Shown here one piece after another: positions 15,800-24,723 of a DNA stretch of 64,000 nt; the stretch's first letter is position 1; each line of letters starts with the position of its first letter. Both the position numbers and the translations under genes were made by a program. Below the pieces are notes generated by a model that was given only the letters and a program-made list of their open reading frames with translations, searched no databases and was not told the DNA's origin. Source of the DNA: Aquiflexum gelatinilyticum. GTDB taxonomy: Bacteria > Bacteroidota > Bacteroidia > Cytophagales > Cyclobacteriaceae. The stretch lies in assembly GCF_024741135.1 (NCBI RefSeq), contig NZ_JANSUY010000004.1:124001-188000 (forward strand). Direction: 5' to 3'.

Positions 15800-17689
15800 A
15801 TGAATTACCTTTCAGTAGAAAATCTCAGCAAGTCATTTGGCGAGCGCAAACTTTTTCAGAACATTTCCTTCGGCATAGACCAAGGCCAAAAGATCGCCTT
15901 AGTTGGCATCAACGGGGCAGGAAAGTCCACTTTGATGAAAATCATCATGGGTCAGGAAGTTGCCGATTCGGGAAATGTAGCCATCAACCAACAAGTCAAA
16001 GTGGCCTATGTACATCAGAATCCTGTCTTTTCGGGAAATCTGAGTGTCTTTCAAACCATTTTTGATGGAAGCACAAACGAAACACTCCAAGTGATCGAGC
16101 ATTATCACAAAGCCATGTTGGATGCCGAACACGGCAAAGACAATGGCGATGAGATGCAGAAGATTTTTGAAAAAATGGATACCCTGCAGGCTTGGGATTT
16201 TGAATACCAGATAAATGAAGTTCTTGGTAAACTTGGTCTCCACGACACAGAAATGGCAGTCAGCAATCTGAGTGGCGGTCAGCGAAAGCGTGTTGCCTTG
16301 GCAAAAGCAATTTTGGAAAAACCAGACCTCTTGCTGCTGGATGAACCTACCAACCACCTTGATCTGGAGACGATTGAGTGGCTGGAAGATTACCTTTCCA
16401 AAGCCAACCTTGCGCTGTTTATGGTGACGCACGATAGGTATTTTCTCGAAAAAGTTACCAATCAGATCCTTGAACTTGACAATGGCAGCATTCACAGGTA
16501 CATGGGGAATTATGGTTATTTTCTCGAAAAGAAAGAAGAACGCCGAGAGATAGAAGCAACTGAACAGGAAAAAGCAAAGAGCCTTTACAAAAAAGAACTG
16601 GATTGGATCAGAAGACAGCCTAAAGCGCGGAGTACCAAAGCCAAATACAGGGTAGATGCCTTTGAGGAGACAAAGGAAAAAGCCTTTATGAAAAAGGAAG
16701 AACGCGAGATCGAACTCAAAGTCACTTCTCAAAGGTTAGGCAACAAAATCATCGAAATAGAAAAGCTGAACAAATCATTTGAGGACAAAAAGATCCTCCG
16801 GGACTTCAGTTATACCTTCAAGAAAGGGGATAAAATCGGCATCGTCGGACCCAACGGTGCCGGAAAGACCACTTTCTTGAATATGATCACAGGCATGCTT
16901 CCGCCTGACAGCGGAAAAATCAGCATCGGTCAGACCACTGCAATCGGCTATTACAGGCAGGAAGAAGACAGTTTTGACGAAGAGAAGAGATTATTGGATA
17001 TCGTCAAAGAAGTCGCAGAAGTGGTGACTGTGGCCGGGGGCGCGACGATTTCTGTATCACAGTTTTTGACCAAATTCGGTTTCCCTCCCAAACAGCAACA
17101 TACCCCGATTGCAAAGTTGAGTGGTGGAGAACGGAGGAGATTGCAGCTGTTGATGATCTTGATCAAGAGCCCCAACTTCCTGATTCTCGATGAACCGACC
17201 AATGACCTGGACATTGTAACGCTGAATACTTTGGAGGAGTTTTTAGACAACTTTCCGGGTTGCCTGATCATCGTATCCCACGACAGGTATTTTATGGACA
17301 GGTTGGTGGAGCACTTGTTTGTTTTTGAAGGAGAAGGAATTATCAAAGATTTTCCAGGCAATTATTCAGAATTCAGAGAATGGGAAAAAGAGGAGAAATC
17401 TGCAAAAAAGGAGGAGAAAACAATGTCAGCTCCAAAAGCTGAAAAAACCAACATCGATCCGGGAAAATCTAAGGCAAGCTTCAAGGAGAAAAAAGAATAC
17501 GAAGAAATCAATGCCAAAATCCAAACTCTGACCAATGAAAAAGACGGATTGGTTTCCAAAATCAATACCGGTTCAGAAGACCATCAGCTGATGATCGATT
17601 GGGCCAAACAAATCCAAAAAATAGAAAAAGAGCTGGAGGATCTCGAAATGAGGTGGCTTGAATTAAGCGAATTGGAAGGGATCGATTGA
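15800..17689 (+). CDS. ABC-F family ATPase (Uup-like)
   Basis: A 629-residue soluble ABC-F protein with two nucleotide-binding domains. NBD1 has Walker A GINGAGKST, signature LSGGQRKRVA and Walker B LLLLDEPTNHLDLE; NBD2 has GPNGAGKTTF, LSGGERRRLQ and FLILDEPTNDLDI. The linker (~240-310) is charged and helical, and a C-terminal coiled coil (~560-629) is Uup-like. There are no membrane helices. Such proteins act on ribosomes or, for Uup, on DNA/ribosome stress. The start has a promoter element 4 nt upstream. The terminator hairpin overlaps the stop codon and serves the convergent SDR gene as well. Confidence 0.93.
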   Translation: MNYLSVENLSKSFGERKLFQNISFGIDQGQKIALVGINGAGKSTLMKIIMGQEVADSGNVAINQQVKVAYVHQNPVFSGNLSVFQTIFDGSTNETLQVIEHYHKAMLDAEHGKDNGDEMQKIFEKMDTLQAWDFEYQINEVLGKLGLHDTEMAVSNLSGGQRKRVALAKAILEKPDLLLLDEPTNHLDLETIEWLEDYLSKANLALFMVTHDRYFLEKVTNQILELDNGSIHRYMGNYGYFLEKKEERREIEATEQEKAKSLYKKELDWIRRQPKARSTKAKYRVDAFEETKEKAFMKKEEREIELKVTSQRLGNKIIEIEKLNKSFEDKKILRDFSYTFKKGDKIGIVGPNGAGKTTFLNMITGMLPPDSGKISIGQTTAIGYYRQEEDSFDEEKRLLDIVKEVAEVVTVAGGATISVSQFLTKFGFPPKQQHTPIAKLSGGERRRLQLLMILIKSPNFLILDEPTNDLDIVTLNTLEEFLDNFPGCLIIVSHDRYFMDRLVEHLFVFEGEGIIKDFPGNYSEFREWEKEEKSAKKEEKTMSAPKAEKTNIDPGKSKASFKEKKEYEEINAKIQTLTNEKDGLVSKINTGSEDHQLMIDWAKQIQKIEKELEDLEMRWLELSELEGID

Positions 17690-17701
17690 TCCCTTTTTTT
17701 T
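17677..17701. terminator. Terminator overlapping the ABC-F stop
   Basis: The stem AGGGATC-GATT-GATCCCT (17677-17694) is followed by a T-run to 17701. The TGA stop at 17687-17689 lies at the loop edge. Placement between convergent genes suggests it is used mainly by the plus-strand gene. Confidence 0.75.
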
Positions 17702-18518
17702 ATGGCCTATACCAAAAATCCAAAGAGTCTGGCATCTGAAACTGAAAACCTGTATCCAATATTTTATCAGAGGAAATTTCTTTCCACATCGCTTCCCCAT
17801 CTTCGGCGTAGCTTATTGGTGGAGCAAAGCCTAGTTCCTGCGAATTCTTTTCATAAACATCTTTTCTCAAGGGATGCATTGGTGCCACACCATTGAAGGT
17901 CTCATTCCAAAGGTTTTTTTCTATAATCCAAGAAGACAGTCTGACTGCATCTACCTGATGGATATAATTGACAGGGCTGTCTCCTGTCACGTTTGACTTT
18001 CCGGAAAAATACCTTCCCGGAATCCTGTCTACTCCCAACAATCCGCCAAATCTGATAATCGTCAGGTCATAGCTTTTTTCGGATTGGAGAATTTGTTCGG
18101 CCCTCAAAATACCTTGGCTCCCTGTATTTTCAAAAGTCAATGGAAAGGATTCATCCACTTTCTGATTCCAATCCGGATAAACTGAGGTGGAGCTGACAAA
18201 AATGATTTTCTTTACTTTGGACTGTACAGCCAATTCCTTTACAAATTTGATCTGCTCTGCATAAAAACCTTCAGGAACAGATTTTGACCTTGGGGGGATA
18301 TTGACAAAAAGCACATCAGTTTCAAAAAGAGACCTAAATCCTATACCTTCAGGATGGGGATTAAATTTCAACAAAGCGGTTTCTATCCCTTTGGATTGCA
18401 ATCCGGATAACTTATCGGGAGAGGTCGTACTCCCTTTGACCAAGTGCCCTTTTTCCAAAAGATGCCATGCCAAAGGCTCTCCCAACCAACCCAATCCGAT
18501 GATAGATATTGAACTCAT
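17700..18518 (-). CDS. NAD(P)-dependent epimerase/SDR (YeeZ-like)
   Basis: An extended-SDR-like protein of 272 residues from the ATG at 18518 (SSISIIGLGWLGEPLAWHLL). The Rossmann motif is GLGWLG; later come VSSTSVYP (Ser), an RAEQILQ segment and the RFGGLLG strand. It resembles YeeZ-type NAD-dependent epimerase/dehydratase proteins of unknown substrate. An upstream TTG extension to 18569 was rejected: that codon overlaps the -7 promoter element TATCTTTG on the minus strand (18567-18574), so transcription would begin downstream of it. The gene is convergent with the ABC-F gene. Confidence 0.82.
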   Translation of the reverse strand: MSSISIIGLGWLGEPLAWHLLEKGHLVKGSTTSPDKLSGLQSKGIETALLKFNPHPEGIGFRSLFETDVLFVNIPPRSKSVPEGFYAEQIKFVKELAVQSKVKKIIFVSSTSVYPDWNQKVDESFPLTFENTGSQGILRAEQILQSEKSYDLTIIRFGGLLGVDRIPGRYFSGKSNVTGDSPVNYIHQVDAVRLSSWIIEKNLWNETFNGVAPMHPLRKDVYEKNSQELGFAPPISYAEDGEAMWKEISSDKILDTGFQFQMPDSLDFWYRP

Positions 18519-18566
18519 AAAAAACTGTGGTAAAATTTTCAAATATTTGGTAATTTGACTGTCTGA

Positions 18567-18574
18567 CAAAGATA
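18567..18574 (-). promoter_or_regulatory. Promoter element of the SDR gene
   Basis: On the minus strand TATCTTTG matches TAnnTTTG. It lies about 50 nt before the ATG at 18518 and overlaps the rejected TTG start, which decides the start codon. Confidence 0.55.
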
Positions 18575-18587
18575 AAGGTAATCCAAA

Positions 18588-19055
18588 ATGAAAATCAGGT
18601 TGCAGCTTCTTTTTAAAAACCTCCTATTCAAACCTAACTTTTGGGTTATAGGAATAGTGACTGCCTTTACTTTCTCTGCCTGCAATTTCTCCAATACAAA
18701 AAACCGCATACAGGGAAATTGGTATGGCTTTGAGGAGGATTCTACTTATTATGAACTTTATGTCAGTGACTCCCTGATCGTCCTGCACCACCACGAAATC
18801 GGTCCGATTGGGTATGATTATCGTGTCGAAGAAAATCTCTTGGTGGTGAGTAATGAGGCAGGAATTGAAAGAATCTGGCGAATTTCGGAAGAAAACAATG
18901 ATGCCTTTACCCTTACCGACAGCCTTGAGTCTATACGTTACAACAGGATGGAAATTCCAAAGGATTTTTTTCTCAGCATCAGGGACTCATTATCCTACAG
19001 CGAATTCAAAAAAGAATTTCTGAAGCGTTTCTCCAAGAGAAATAAATCCAAATAA
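18588..19055 (+). CDS. Hypothetical lipoprotein
   Basis: A 155-residue protein with a long basic N-terminal segment and a hydrophobic stretch ending in FSAC (C32), likely a lipoprotein signal. The mature part (NRIQGNWYG..., ELYVSDSLIVLHHHE) looks like a small lipocalin-like beta domain, as in many secreted Bacteroidota proteins with an 'I.G.W' opening. The C-terminus is basic (KRFSKRNKSK). No named family is recognised. It is divergent from the SDR gene and ends in a terminator shared with the convergent hydroxylase gene. Confidence 0.65.
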   Translation: MKIRLQLLFKNLLFKPNFWVIGIVTAFTFSACNFSNTKNRIQGNWYGFEEDSTYYELYVSDSLIVLHHHEIGPIGYDYRVEENLLVVSNEAGIERIWRISEENNDAFTLTDSLESIRYNRMEIPKDFFLSIRDSLSYSEFKKEFLKRFSKRNKSK

Positions 19056-19056
19056 A

Positions 19057-19085
19057 AATCCCTCTTTCAATCAGAAAGAGGGATT
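19057..19085. terminator. Bidirectional terminator
   Basis: The stem AATCCCTCTTT/AAAGAGGGATT (19057-19067 and 19075-19085) has a 7-nt loop and sits between the convergent lipoprotein and hydroxylase genes, 2 nt after the lipoprotein stop. Confidence 0.75.
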
Positions 19086-19090
19086 CTAAA

Positions 19091-19741
19091 TTACTTTTCC
19101 TTTTTGGGCATGGTCCCCAAGATATAATCCCATAGTGGGGAACTAACCCCAAAAGCCACATCCGGATCTTTGTAATGGTGCACGGCATGATTTACCCAAA
19201 GGATTTTCAAGAAATTCTTTGGGGGCTGGTATGCATGTACAATGTAGTGAACCCCTAAGTAAGAAGAATAGCCAATCAGGAAGCCGGGCAAGAAGAATAA
19301 GGCATAATCCCCCATGATCAAAGTGAAAACAGCATAGAAAACCAAAACATAGGCAGCACTTACAAATGGAGGCATCGCCAATCTGTCTTTGTCTCTGGGA
19401 TAATCATGGTGAACACCATGCACACTGTATTGAAGCTTGTCTTTGATGGGGGTATCAGGTTCCATATGGAAAAAATGCTTGTGCATCATATACTCCACAA
19501 AAGTAAATACGAAAATTCCTGCAAGTACAACCAAAATCCCTACCCCGATACTGATATTGGTATTGGTAATCGCAAAATAGAAGCAAACCAAAGAAACCAA
19601 AAAGAAAAGCACAATTGGAACTGAAATATGGGTCCTTGAAAGCCTTTCCAGAATAGGATTCTGAAACATATGGGCAGAACCTGTATTGTCAGGTCTGTCC
19701 AATCTTCCGATTTTTTTCAATGTACTTGTACTTGTTGGCAT
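19091..19741 (-). CDS. Fatty acid hydroxylase superfamily protein (FA2H-like)
   Basis: A 216-residue integral-membrane di-iron hydroxylase. The histidine boxes are HKHFFH (~115), HGVHHDYP (~134-141), HYIVH (~181) and HAVHH (~199). Hydrophobic segments lie at ~40-60, ~66-88, ~150-172 and ~168-185. The HGVHHDYPRDKDRLAMPP pattern resembles fatty acid 2-hydroxylases, suggesting hydroxylation of fatty acyl chains, for example in sphingolipid- or ornithine-lipid-type membrane lipids of Cytophagales. The substrate assignment is inference; other members are sterol desaturases or carotenoid hydroxylases. A bidirectional terminator follows. Confidence 0.82.
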   Translation of the reverse strand: MPTSTSTLKKIGRLDRPDNTGSAHMFQNPILERLSRTHISVPIVLFFLVSLVCFYFAITNTNISIGVGILVVLAGIFVFTFVEYMMHKHFFHMEPDTPIKDKLQYSVHGVHHDYPRDKDRLAMPPFVSAAYVLVFYAVFTLIMGDYALFFLPGFLIGYSSYLGVHYIVHAYQPPKNFLKILWVNHAVHHYKDPDVAFGVSSPLWDYILGTMPKKEK

Positions 19742-19875
19742 AGTTTAAACATTTGAGTTACTGAATAATATCACTTTTGCAATCTCAGGTGATAAAGCAT
19801 TGTGGAGCTCATCCTTATTCGGTTCACAAATTTACATTTAAAACATAATATTTTTTACTCAAAAACTAAAATTCC

Positions 19876-21033
19876 CTAATCATTCAAAGCAAATTTTGTA
19901 CTCATATATTTGGTTTCTTCCAATGTCTGCACATAAACCTGCTCATACAGGGGAAGTATTTTGGAAACATCAAATTCCTTTGCCCTTGCAAGTGCTCTTT
20001 CTTTAAAGCCCTCCAGGTTTTTGTCATCCAAGATTTCAAGGGCTTTTTCGGTCATGGTTTTTATATCACCGATCTTACAGGTAAATCCTGTCACCCCATC
20101 GATATTCAACTCCGGAATCCCTCCGGCATCTGAACTCAAGACAGGGACTTCACAGGCCATGGCTTCCAATGCTGCCAATCCAAAACTCTCTTTTTCAGAA
20201 GGCATCACAAACAGATCCGCGACAGAAAGGACTTCCTCCACCGCTTCCATCTTGCCAAGGAATCTGATATCATCACAGGTACCCAATTCCCTGCAGAGCC
20301 TTTCCATTTTGTCCCTTTCAGGACCATCCCCTACCAACAACAGTTTTGCAGGTATTTTTTTCCTCAATTCATAGAAAACATGAATCACATCTTCCACACG
20401 CTTGACTTTTCTGAAATTTGAAGTGTGCACCAAAAGTTTTTCACCGTTTGGACAGATGGCCAATTTGAAATGTTCTTTCTTTTGTCTCTTAAAGCGCTCA
20501 AGATCAATGAAATTCGGGATAACCACAATTTCTTTCTTGACAGCAAAATGCTCATAAGTCGCTTTTCTCAAATCTTCCGAAACAGCTGTCACAGCATCGG
20601 ATTGATTGATACTAAAGGTTACCACCGGCTCGTAGCTGGGGTCTTTGCCTACTAAAGTGATGTCAGTCCCATGCAGCGTGGTGACAACAGGAATATATAT
20701 CCCCTGTTCCTTGAGAATCTGCTTGGCCATGTATGCAGCAGAAGCATGGGGAATGGCATAATGCACATGTAGGAGATCAAGCTTCTCAAAATTCACAACA
20801 TTCACCATCTTACTCGCAAGGGCAAGTTCATAGGGCGCATGTTCAAACAAAGGATAGCTTTTGATATCCACTTCATGGTAGAAGAGATTTTGGTTAAAAA
20901 AGTCAAGCCTTGTAGGCTGTCGGTATGTGATGAAGTGGACTTGATGGCCTTCTTTGGCTAGGGCTTTACCTAACTCTGTGGCTACCACTCCACTACCTCC
21001 AAAAGTAGGATAACAAACGATTCCTATTTTCAT
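19876..21033 (-). CDS. bshA: N-acetyl-alpha-D-glucosaminyl L-malate synthase BshA
   Basis: A 385-residue GT4 glycosyltransferase that joins UDP-GlcNAc and L-malate in the first step of bacillithiol synthesis. Signs: MKIGIVCYPTFGGSGVVATELGKALA at the start (BshA-specific GGSGVVATELG), HVHYAIPHASAAYMA (~95), TTLHGTDITLVG (~140) and the GT4 E-x7-E motif in EKESFGLAALEAMA (~285). The length is typical of BshA. ypdA at 14711 encodes the probable bacillithiol disulfide reductase. bshB and bshC are not in the window. Confidence 0.92.
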   Translation of the reverse strand: MKIGIVCYPTFGGSGVVATELGKALAKEGHQVHFITYRQPTRLDFFNQNLFYHEVDIKSYPLFEHAPYELALASKMVNVVNFEKLDLLHVHYAIPHASAAYMAKQILKEQGIYIPVVTTLHGTDITLVGKDPSYEPVVTFSINQSDAVTAVSEDLRKATYEHFAVKKEIVVIPNFIDLERFKRQKKEHFKLAICPNGEKLLVHTSNFRKVKRVEDVIHVFYELRKKIPAKLLLVGDGPERDKMERLCRELGTCDDIRFLGKMEAVEEVLSVADLFVMPSEKESFGLAALEAMACEVPVLSSDAGGIPELNIDGVTGFTCKIGDIKTMTEKALEILDDKNLEGFKERALARAKEFDVSKILPLYEQVYVQTLEETKYMSTKFALND

Positions 21034-21172
21034 GCTGGATCAAATGAATGTTTATAACAAAAAATTAAACACGCTTTTTGTATTAAATTGTTCAATTATT
21101 TCGATTTAATATTTTTATGGAAAAGCAGTCTTCATTGAATTCATTTATGTTTTTTTCAAAATTCCCTCAAAA

Positions 21173-24148
21173 TCAATTATTCATGGCTTGGTATATGACA
21201 TCATGGATTTCCTGACGGACGCCATCTTTGAGCAGGATATTGTTTTCGGCATAAGGATGGACACGGTTTGAAAGAAATATATAAATCAGGTCGTTTTCGG
21301 GATCAGCCCAAACACATGTTCCGGTAAATCCGGTATGACCAAAAGTACTTTTAGGTGCAAGATTCCCAGCGCTGCCGCCTTTGCCTTTTTCAGGTTCCGG
21401 CTTGTCCCATCCCCATCCTCTCCTGCTTTGGGTTGATTGCCTTTTGGTAAATTCATGAACCGTTTCCTCATCTATAAATGCCACATCTGCATATTTTCCT
21501 CCGTTGAGCATCAGCTGCATCATTACTGCGAGATCATTTGCTTTGCCAAATAGTCCTGCATGACCTGCAACTCCCCCATACATGGCGGCACCCGGATCAT
21601 GTACATAGCCTTGAATTTGTCGTTTTCTAAATACCACATCATCTTCTGTCGGTGCCACGAGGTCGATGGAATATTTGTTGACTGGATTAAACGTCATGGT
21701 ATAGAGGCCTAGGGGTCCATATAGATTTTGTTCCAAAAACTCATCCAACGGCTGATTGGTCAGTTCTTCAACCAAAGCCTGCATCAGATACATTGTCAAA
21801 TCAGAATAAACATAGCCGTACTTCCTTTTATTGGGTTCGGGTTTTCTGAGCTCAGATTTCACTGTCCAAGCCCATATACTGTCACGGAGGGAATTCACTG
21901 CAAACATATCATTGGAAACAGGAAGTGAAAATCCCTGCTCTGCGGCAGTCCTGTAATATTCAGACTTCCATTTTCCCGCCTCTACAGTTTTTGCGTAATG
22001 GGGCATAAAAGCAACAAGACCTGCTTCATGGGCTAGGATGTCTTTTAGGATAAGATGCTCCTTATTGGTATTTCGCAATTCCGGAATATATCGTCCTATT
22101 GGCTTGTTCATGTCGATCATACCCCGGCTTTCCAAAAACATGACCGCCTGTGTCGTCGCCAATATTTTGGTTATGGAGGCAAGGTCATACACCGTCTCTG
22201 TGGTTACTGGCTTTGTTTTCTTGTAATCATAATAGCCGTAGGCCTTCTCAAAGACTACCTTTCCACTTTTGGCCACCAAAATAACCCCGCCCGGGAAAGC
22301 TTCTTTTGCAATGCTTTTGGCCATGATGGTATCGATTTTTGCCAATTTTTTGCTGTCAAGACCTTGGCTTTCGGGAATACTGTATGACAGCCTTCCCAAT
22401 CCCTCTAAATAACCCCCGGTCCCTTGCCTCAGGGTCAGGTTGACCGAAACCGGAAGCAAGCCATGTGCATCTCTTGCTCCAAAAATAATTTCAGGGACAA
22501 GCTTTTGTGTGACTGGATTATTTTCAAAAGCCACGATGGTATGCGGCATTTCCGGCAAAGATTTAATGGAATAGGCACTTCCAAAAACAGCCAAAATCAC
22601 ATTTTTTTCTTCGCTCAGTTTTTGGATGAATTCAAAATCAGTCATACTTACCCCAAAATTCCTTTTTGGGGTATTGGTGATTCCCATCATGCCGACTATG
22701 ACGGTTGGATAGTCATTCAGCTTGGCAGCCATGTCACTGAGACTTCCTTGGTCAGAACCTTTGCTGATTTGAAAGTGGTCTATCCTGGCATATTTGTCAA
22801 GCTTTTTTTGAAACTCTGCGCCATCTCCGCCAATGGTAAGCGAAGCCAAATGCTGCATGTCTAGATGTTTGAGAGGGAGAAGATTATCCTTGTTGGAGGT
22901 CACAGTGATGGCTCTCTCATAAAGTTTTTCTACCAACAAATCTGCCTCGGGCCTATTGATTCTTTCGGCTAGCTTGTAAGTTTCAATGGGCCTCCTTTGA
23001 TCCAAACCTGCCCAAAATTTGGCTTTTAGGATTCTTCTGATCTTTTCATCCACCTCCTCTTGGCTGACTTTTCCTTCGTTGATCGCCTGAAGGATCAATG
23101 CCTTTGCTTTGGGTACATCCTGTGAATACAGCAGCACATCATTTCCCGCCAAAAGGGCATAAAGGTCCACTTCACCGGGTTTCAGGTAACTTGAAACCCC
23201 CTTCATGTTTAGGGCATCAGTAAAAACAAGTCCATTGAAATTCATTTGCTTTTTGAGCAAATCAGTGACTACGTATTTGGAAAGTGTGGTGGCTTTATTG
23301 GTTTCGCTATCCATGCTGGGCACATGCAGATGAGCGACCATGACACTCATCAAGTCATTTTCAATCAATTCTCTATACGGGTATAGGTCAATATCCTTAA
23401 TTCTTGTTTCGGAATGTTTGATGACGGGAAGGGTGTAATGGGAATCTGTCTCTGTGTCTCCGTGGCCTGGAAAATGTTTGGCGTTAGCCATGACCCCATT
23501 ATCCTGCAAACCTTTCATATACGCAAGGGATTTCCTTGCGACCAAATGTTTTTCTTCTCCAAAAGCCCTGTATCCGATCACAGGATTCTCGGGATTTGAA
23601 TTCACATCCACCACAGGAGCAAAATTGATATGCATACCTAATTCCTTGAACTGAAAGGCAATTTCCTTTCCCATTTCATAGATCAGATCTTCGTCGGGAA
23701 TGGCTCCTAAGGTCATGGCTTTGGGAAATCCTATGATGGAATCCAAGCGCATATTGACTCCCCATTCTGCATCCATGGCAATAAAAAGCGGCATTTTGGC
23801 AATCGACTGGTAATAATTGGTCAAGTTAGCTTGCCGCACAGGTCCACCCTGAAAAAATATCAATCCTCCAATATTTTGCTCGGTTACAAGTTTGGCAATT
23901 TCCTCGGTATGCTTTTCATCCTTATTGGAATACGCGGCTACCATGAAAAGCTGCCCTAACCGATCCTCAAAACTGTTGGTTTCAAATACACTGTCCACCC
24001 ACTCCATCTGCCTACCAAGATTTTCTGACAGAAGCGGGTCCTTTTCATCCAATTTTGAATCCAAGCCGGATTTTTCCCAACCCATCAACGCATCCGACTG
24101 AAAAATTACCAACAACCCAAGAAGGACACCCCAAACTTTTACCCGCAT
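21173..24148 (-). CDS. GH3 beta-N-acetylglucosaminidase fused to a beta-lactamase-like serine hydrolase
   Basis: A 991-residue two-enzyme protein with an N-terminal signal-like segment (WGVLLGLLVIFQSDALMG). Residues ~45-410 are a NagZ-type GH3 domain with the His/Asp loop KHFPGHGDTETDSHYTLPV and the nucleophile region VFTDALNMKG; a GH3 C-terminal domain follows (~415-590). Residues ~600-985 are a class C beta-lactamase/DD-peptidase fold with SxxK (S658-I-T-K661), YSD in place of YxN, and HTG (HTGFTG) near the C-terminus. The fusion suggests concerted removal of GlcNAc and processing of peptides or esters in peptidoglycan recycling in the periplasm. Similar fusions are known in Bacteroidota. 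Whether the C-terminal part is a peptidase or an esterase is open. Confidence 0.9.
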   Translation of the reverse strand: MRVKVWGVLLGLLVIFQSDALMGWEKSGLDSKLDEKDPLLSENLGRQMEWVDSVFETNSFEDRLGQLFMVAAYSNKDEKHTEEIAKLVTEQNIGGLIFFQGGPVRQANLTNYYQSIAKMPLFIAMDAEWGVNMRLDSIIGFPKAMTLGAIPDEDLIYEMGKEIAFQFKELGMHINFAPVVDVNSNPENPVIGYRAFGEEKHLVARKSLAYMKGLQDNGVMANAKHFPGHGDTETDSHYTLPVIKHSETRIKDIDLYPYRELIENDLMSVMVAHLHVPSMDSETNKATTLSKYVVTDLLKKQMNFNGLVFTDALNMKGVSSYLKPGEVDLYALLAGNDVLLYSQDVPKAKALILQAINEGKVSQEEVDEKIRRILKAKFWAGLDQRRPIETYKLAERINRPEADLLVEKLYERAITVTSNKDNLLPLKHLDMQHLASLTIGGDGAEFQKKLDKYARIDHFQISKGSDQGSLSDMAAKLNDYPTVIVGMMGITNTPKRNFGVSMTDFEFIQKLSEEKNVILAVFGSAYSIKSLPEMPHTIVAFENNPVTQKLVPEIIFGARDAHGLLPVSVNLTLRQGTGGYLEGLGRLSYSIPESQGLDSKKLAKIDTIMAKSIAKEAFPGGVILVAKSGKVVFEKAYGYYDYKKTKPVTTETVYDLASITKILATTQAVMFLESRGMIDMNKPIGRYIPELRNTNKEHLILKDILAHEAGLVAFMPHYAKTVEAGKWKSEYYRTAAEQGFSLPVSNDMFAVNSLRDSIWAWTVKSELRKPEPNKRKYGYVYSDLTMYLMQALVEELTNQPLDEFLEQNLYGPLGLYTMTFNPVNKYSIDLVAPTEDDVVFRKRQIQGYVHDPGAAMYGGVAGHAGLFGKANDLAVMMQLMLNGGKYADVAFIDEETVHEFTKRQSTQSRRGWGWDKPEPEKGKGGSAGNLAPKSTFGHTGFTGTCVWADPENDLIYIFLSNRVHPYAENNILLKDGVRQEIHDVIYQAMNN

Positions 24149-24183
24149 GCTATTGTTTAATTTTTATTGCTTAAATTTTAAAA

Positions 24184-24221
24184 TAACTTTGTATGAATAT
24201 ACATCAATTTGTACAAACATA
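24184..24221. promoter_or_regulatory. Divergent candidate -7 elements
   Basis: TAACTTTG (24184-24191, plus) and TATGTTTG (24214-24221 read on minus) both match TAnnTTTG. They lie between the GH3 fusion gene (minus, start 24148) and the mutL operon (plus). No good -33 TTG spacing is seen for either. Confidence 0.4.
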
Positions 24222-24312
24222 TACGAAAAAAAGAAGCCCAAAGTATCAATATGTGATGATTGGGACAGATGTTTTATAATTGAATGATTACCAAATTGAA
24301 TTTAACCGTCCT

Positions 24313-24723
24313 ATGAAATTACCCTCTTTATTCAGAACAGCCCAACCCATGCGGTTTGATATCAAACCTCGGTTCTATGATCCTGTCAAGGAGGAAATCG
24401 AACAAAGGACTGCAAGGATCAAAAAAGAATTGCAGGCTGAAGGAAAATTACCTTATGAAGAAGGATATGACCCTGAAAATGATTCATTCCGGGGTTCGGC
24501 CATCAGAGGCGCTTTTACTCAAGGGAGTCCCATCAAGGGTAAAACCTCCACTCCTTTTTCGAATACCGGATTTTTGAGGCTATTGATTTTTTTGGTTTTG
24601 ATCACCCTTGTATTTGGTTATGTTTATTATGGGCCTGATGCTGTGTATTACCTGCTTTATTTTGCAACAGGAGTTTTGCTGGTATCATTGATTGTCAAGC
24701 TTAAGGGAAGGCTCAAACAATGA
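24313..24723 (+). CDS. Small membrane protein of unknown function
   Basis: A 136-residue protein, taking the ATG at 24313 (MKLPSLFRTAQPMRF) over a TTG 33 nt upstream. The N-terminal ~85 residues are soluble and charged (FYDPVKEEIEQRTARIKKEL, YDPENDSFRGSAIRGAF). Two hydrophobic helices follow (~89-107 and ~110-130) with a basic tail (KLKGRLKQ). No named family is recognised. Its stop overlaps the mutL start (ATGA), so it is the first gene of the mutL-rhomboid operon and likely conserved there. Confidence 0.7.
   Translation: MKLPSLFRTAQPMRFDIKPRFYDPVKEEIEQRTARIKKELQAEGKLPYEEGYDPENDSFRGSAIRGAFTQGSPIKGKTSTPFSNTGFLRLLIFLVLITLVFGYVYYGPDAVYYLLYFATGVLLVSLIVKLKGRLKQ

Noticed and set aside
18519..18569. 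TTG-initiated extension of the SDR gene
   Set aside because: The TTG overlaps the -7 promoter element TATCTTTG and lies upstream of the likely transcription start; the ATG at 18518 directly precedes the Rossmann motif.
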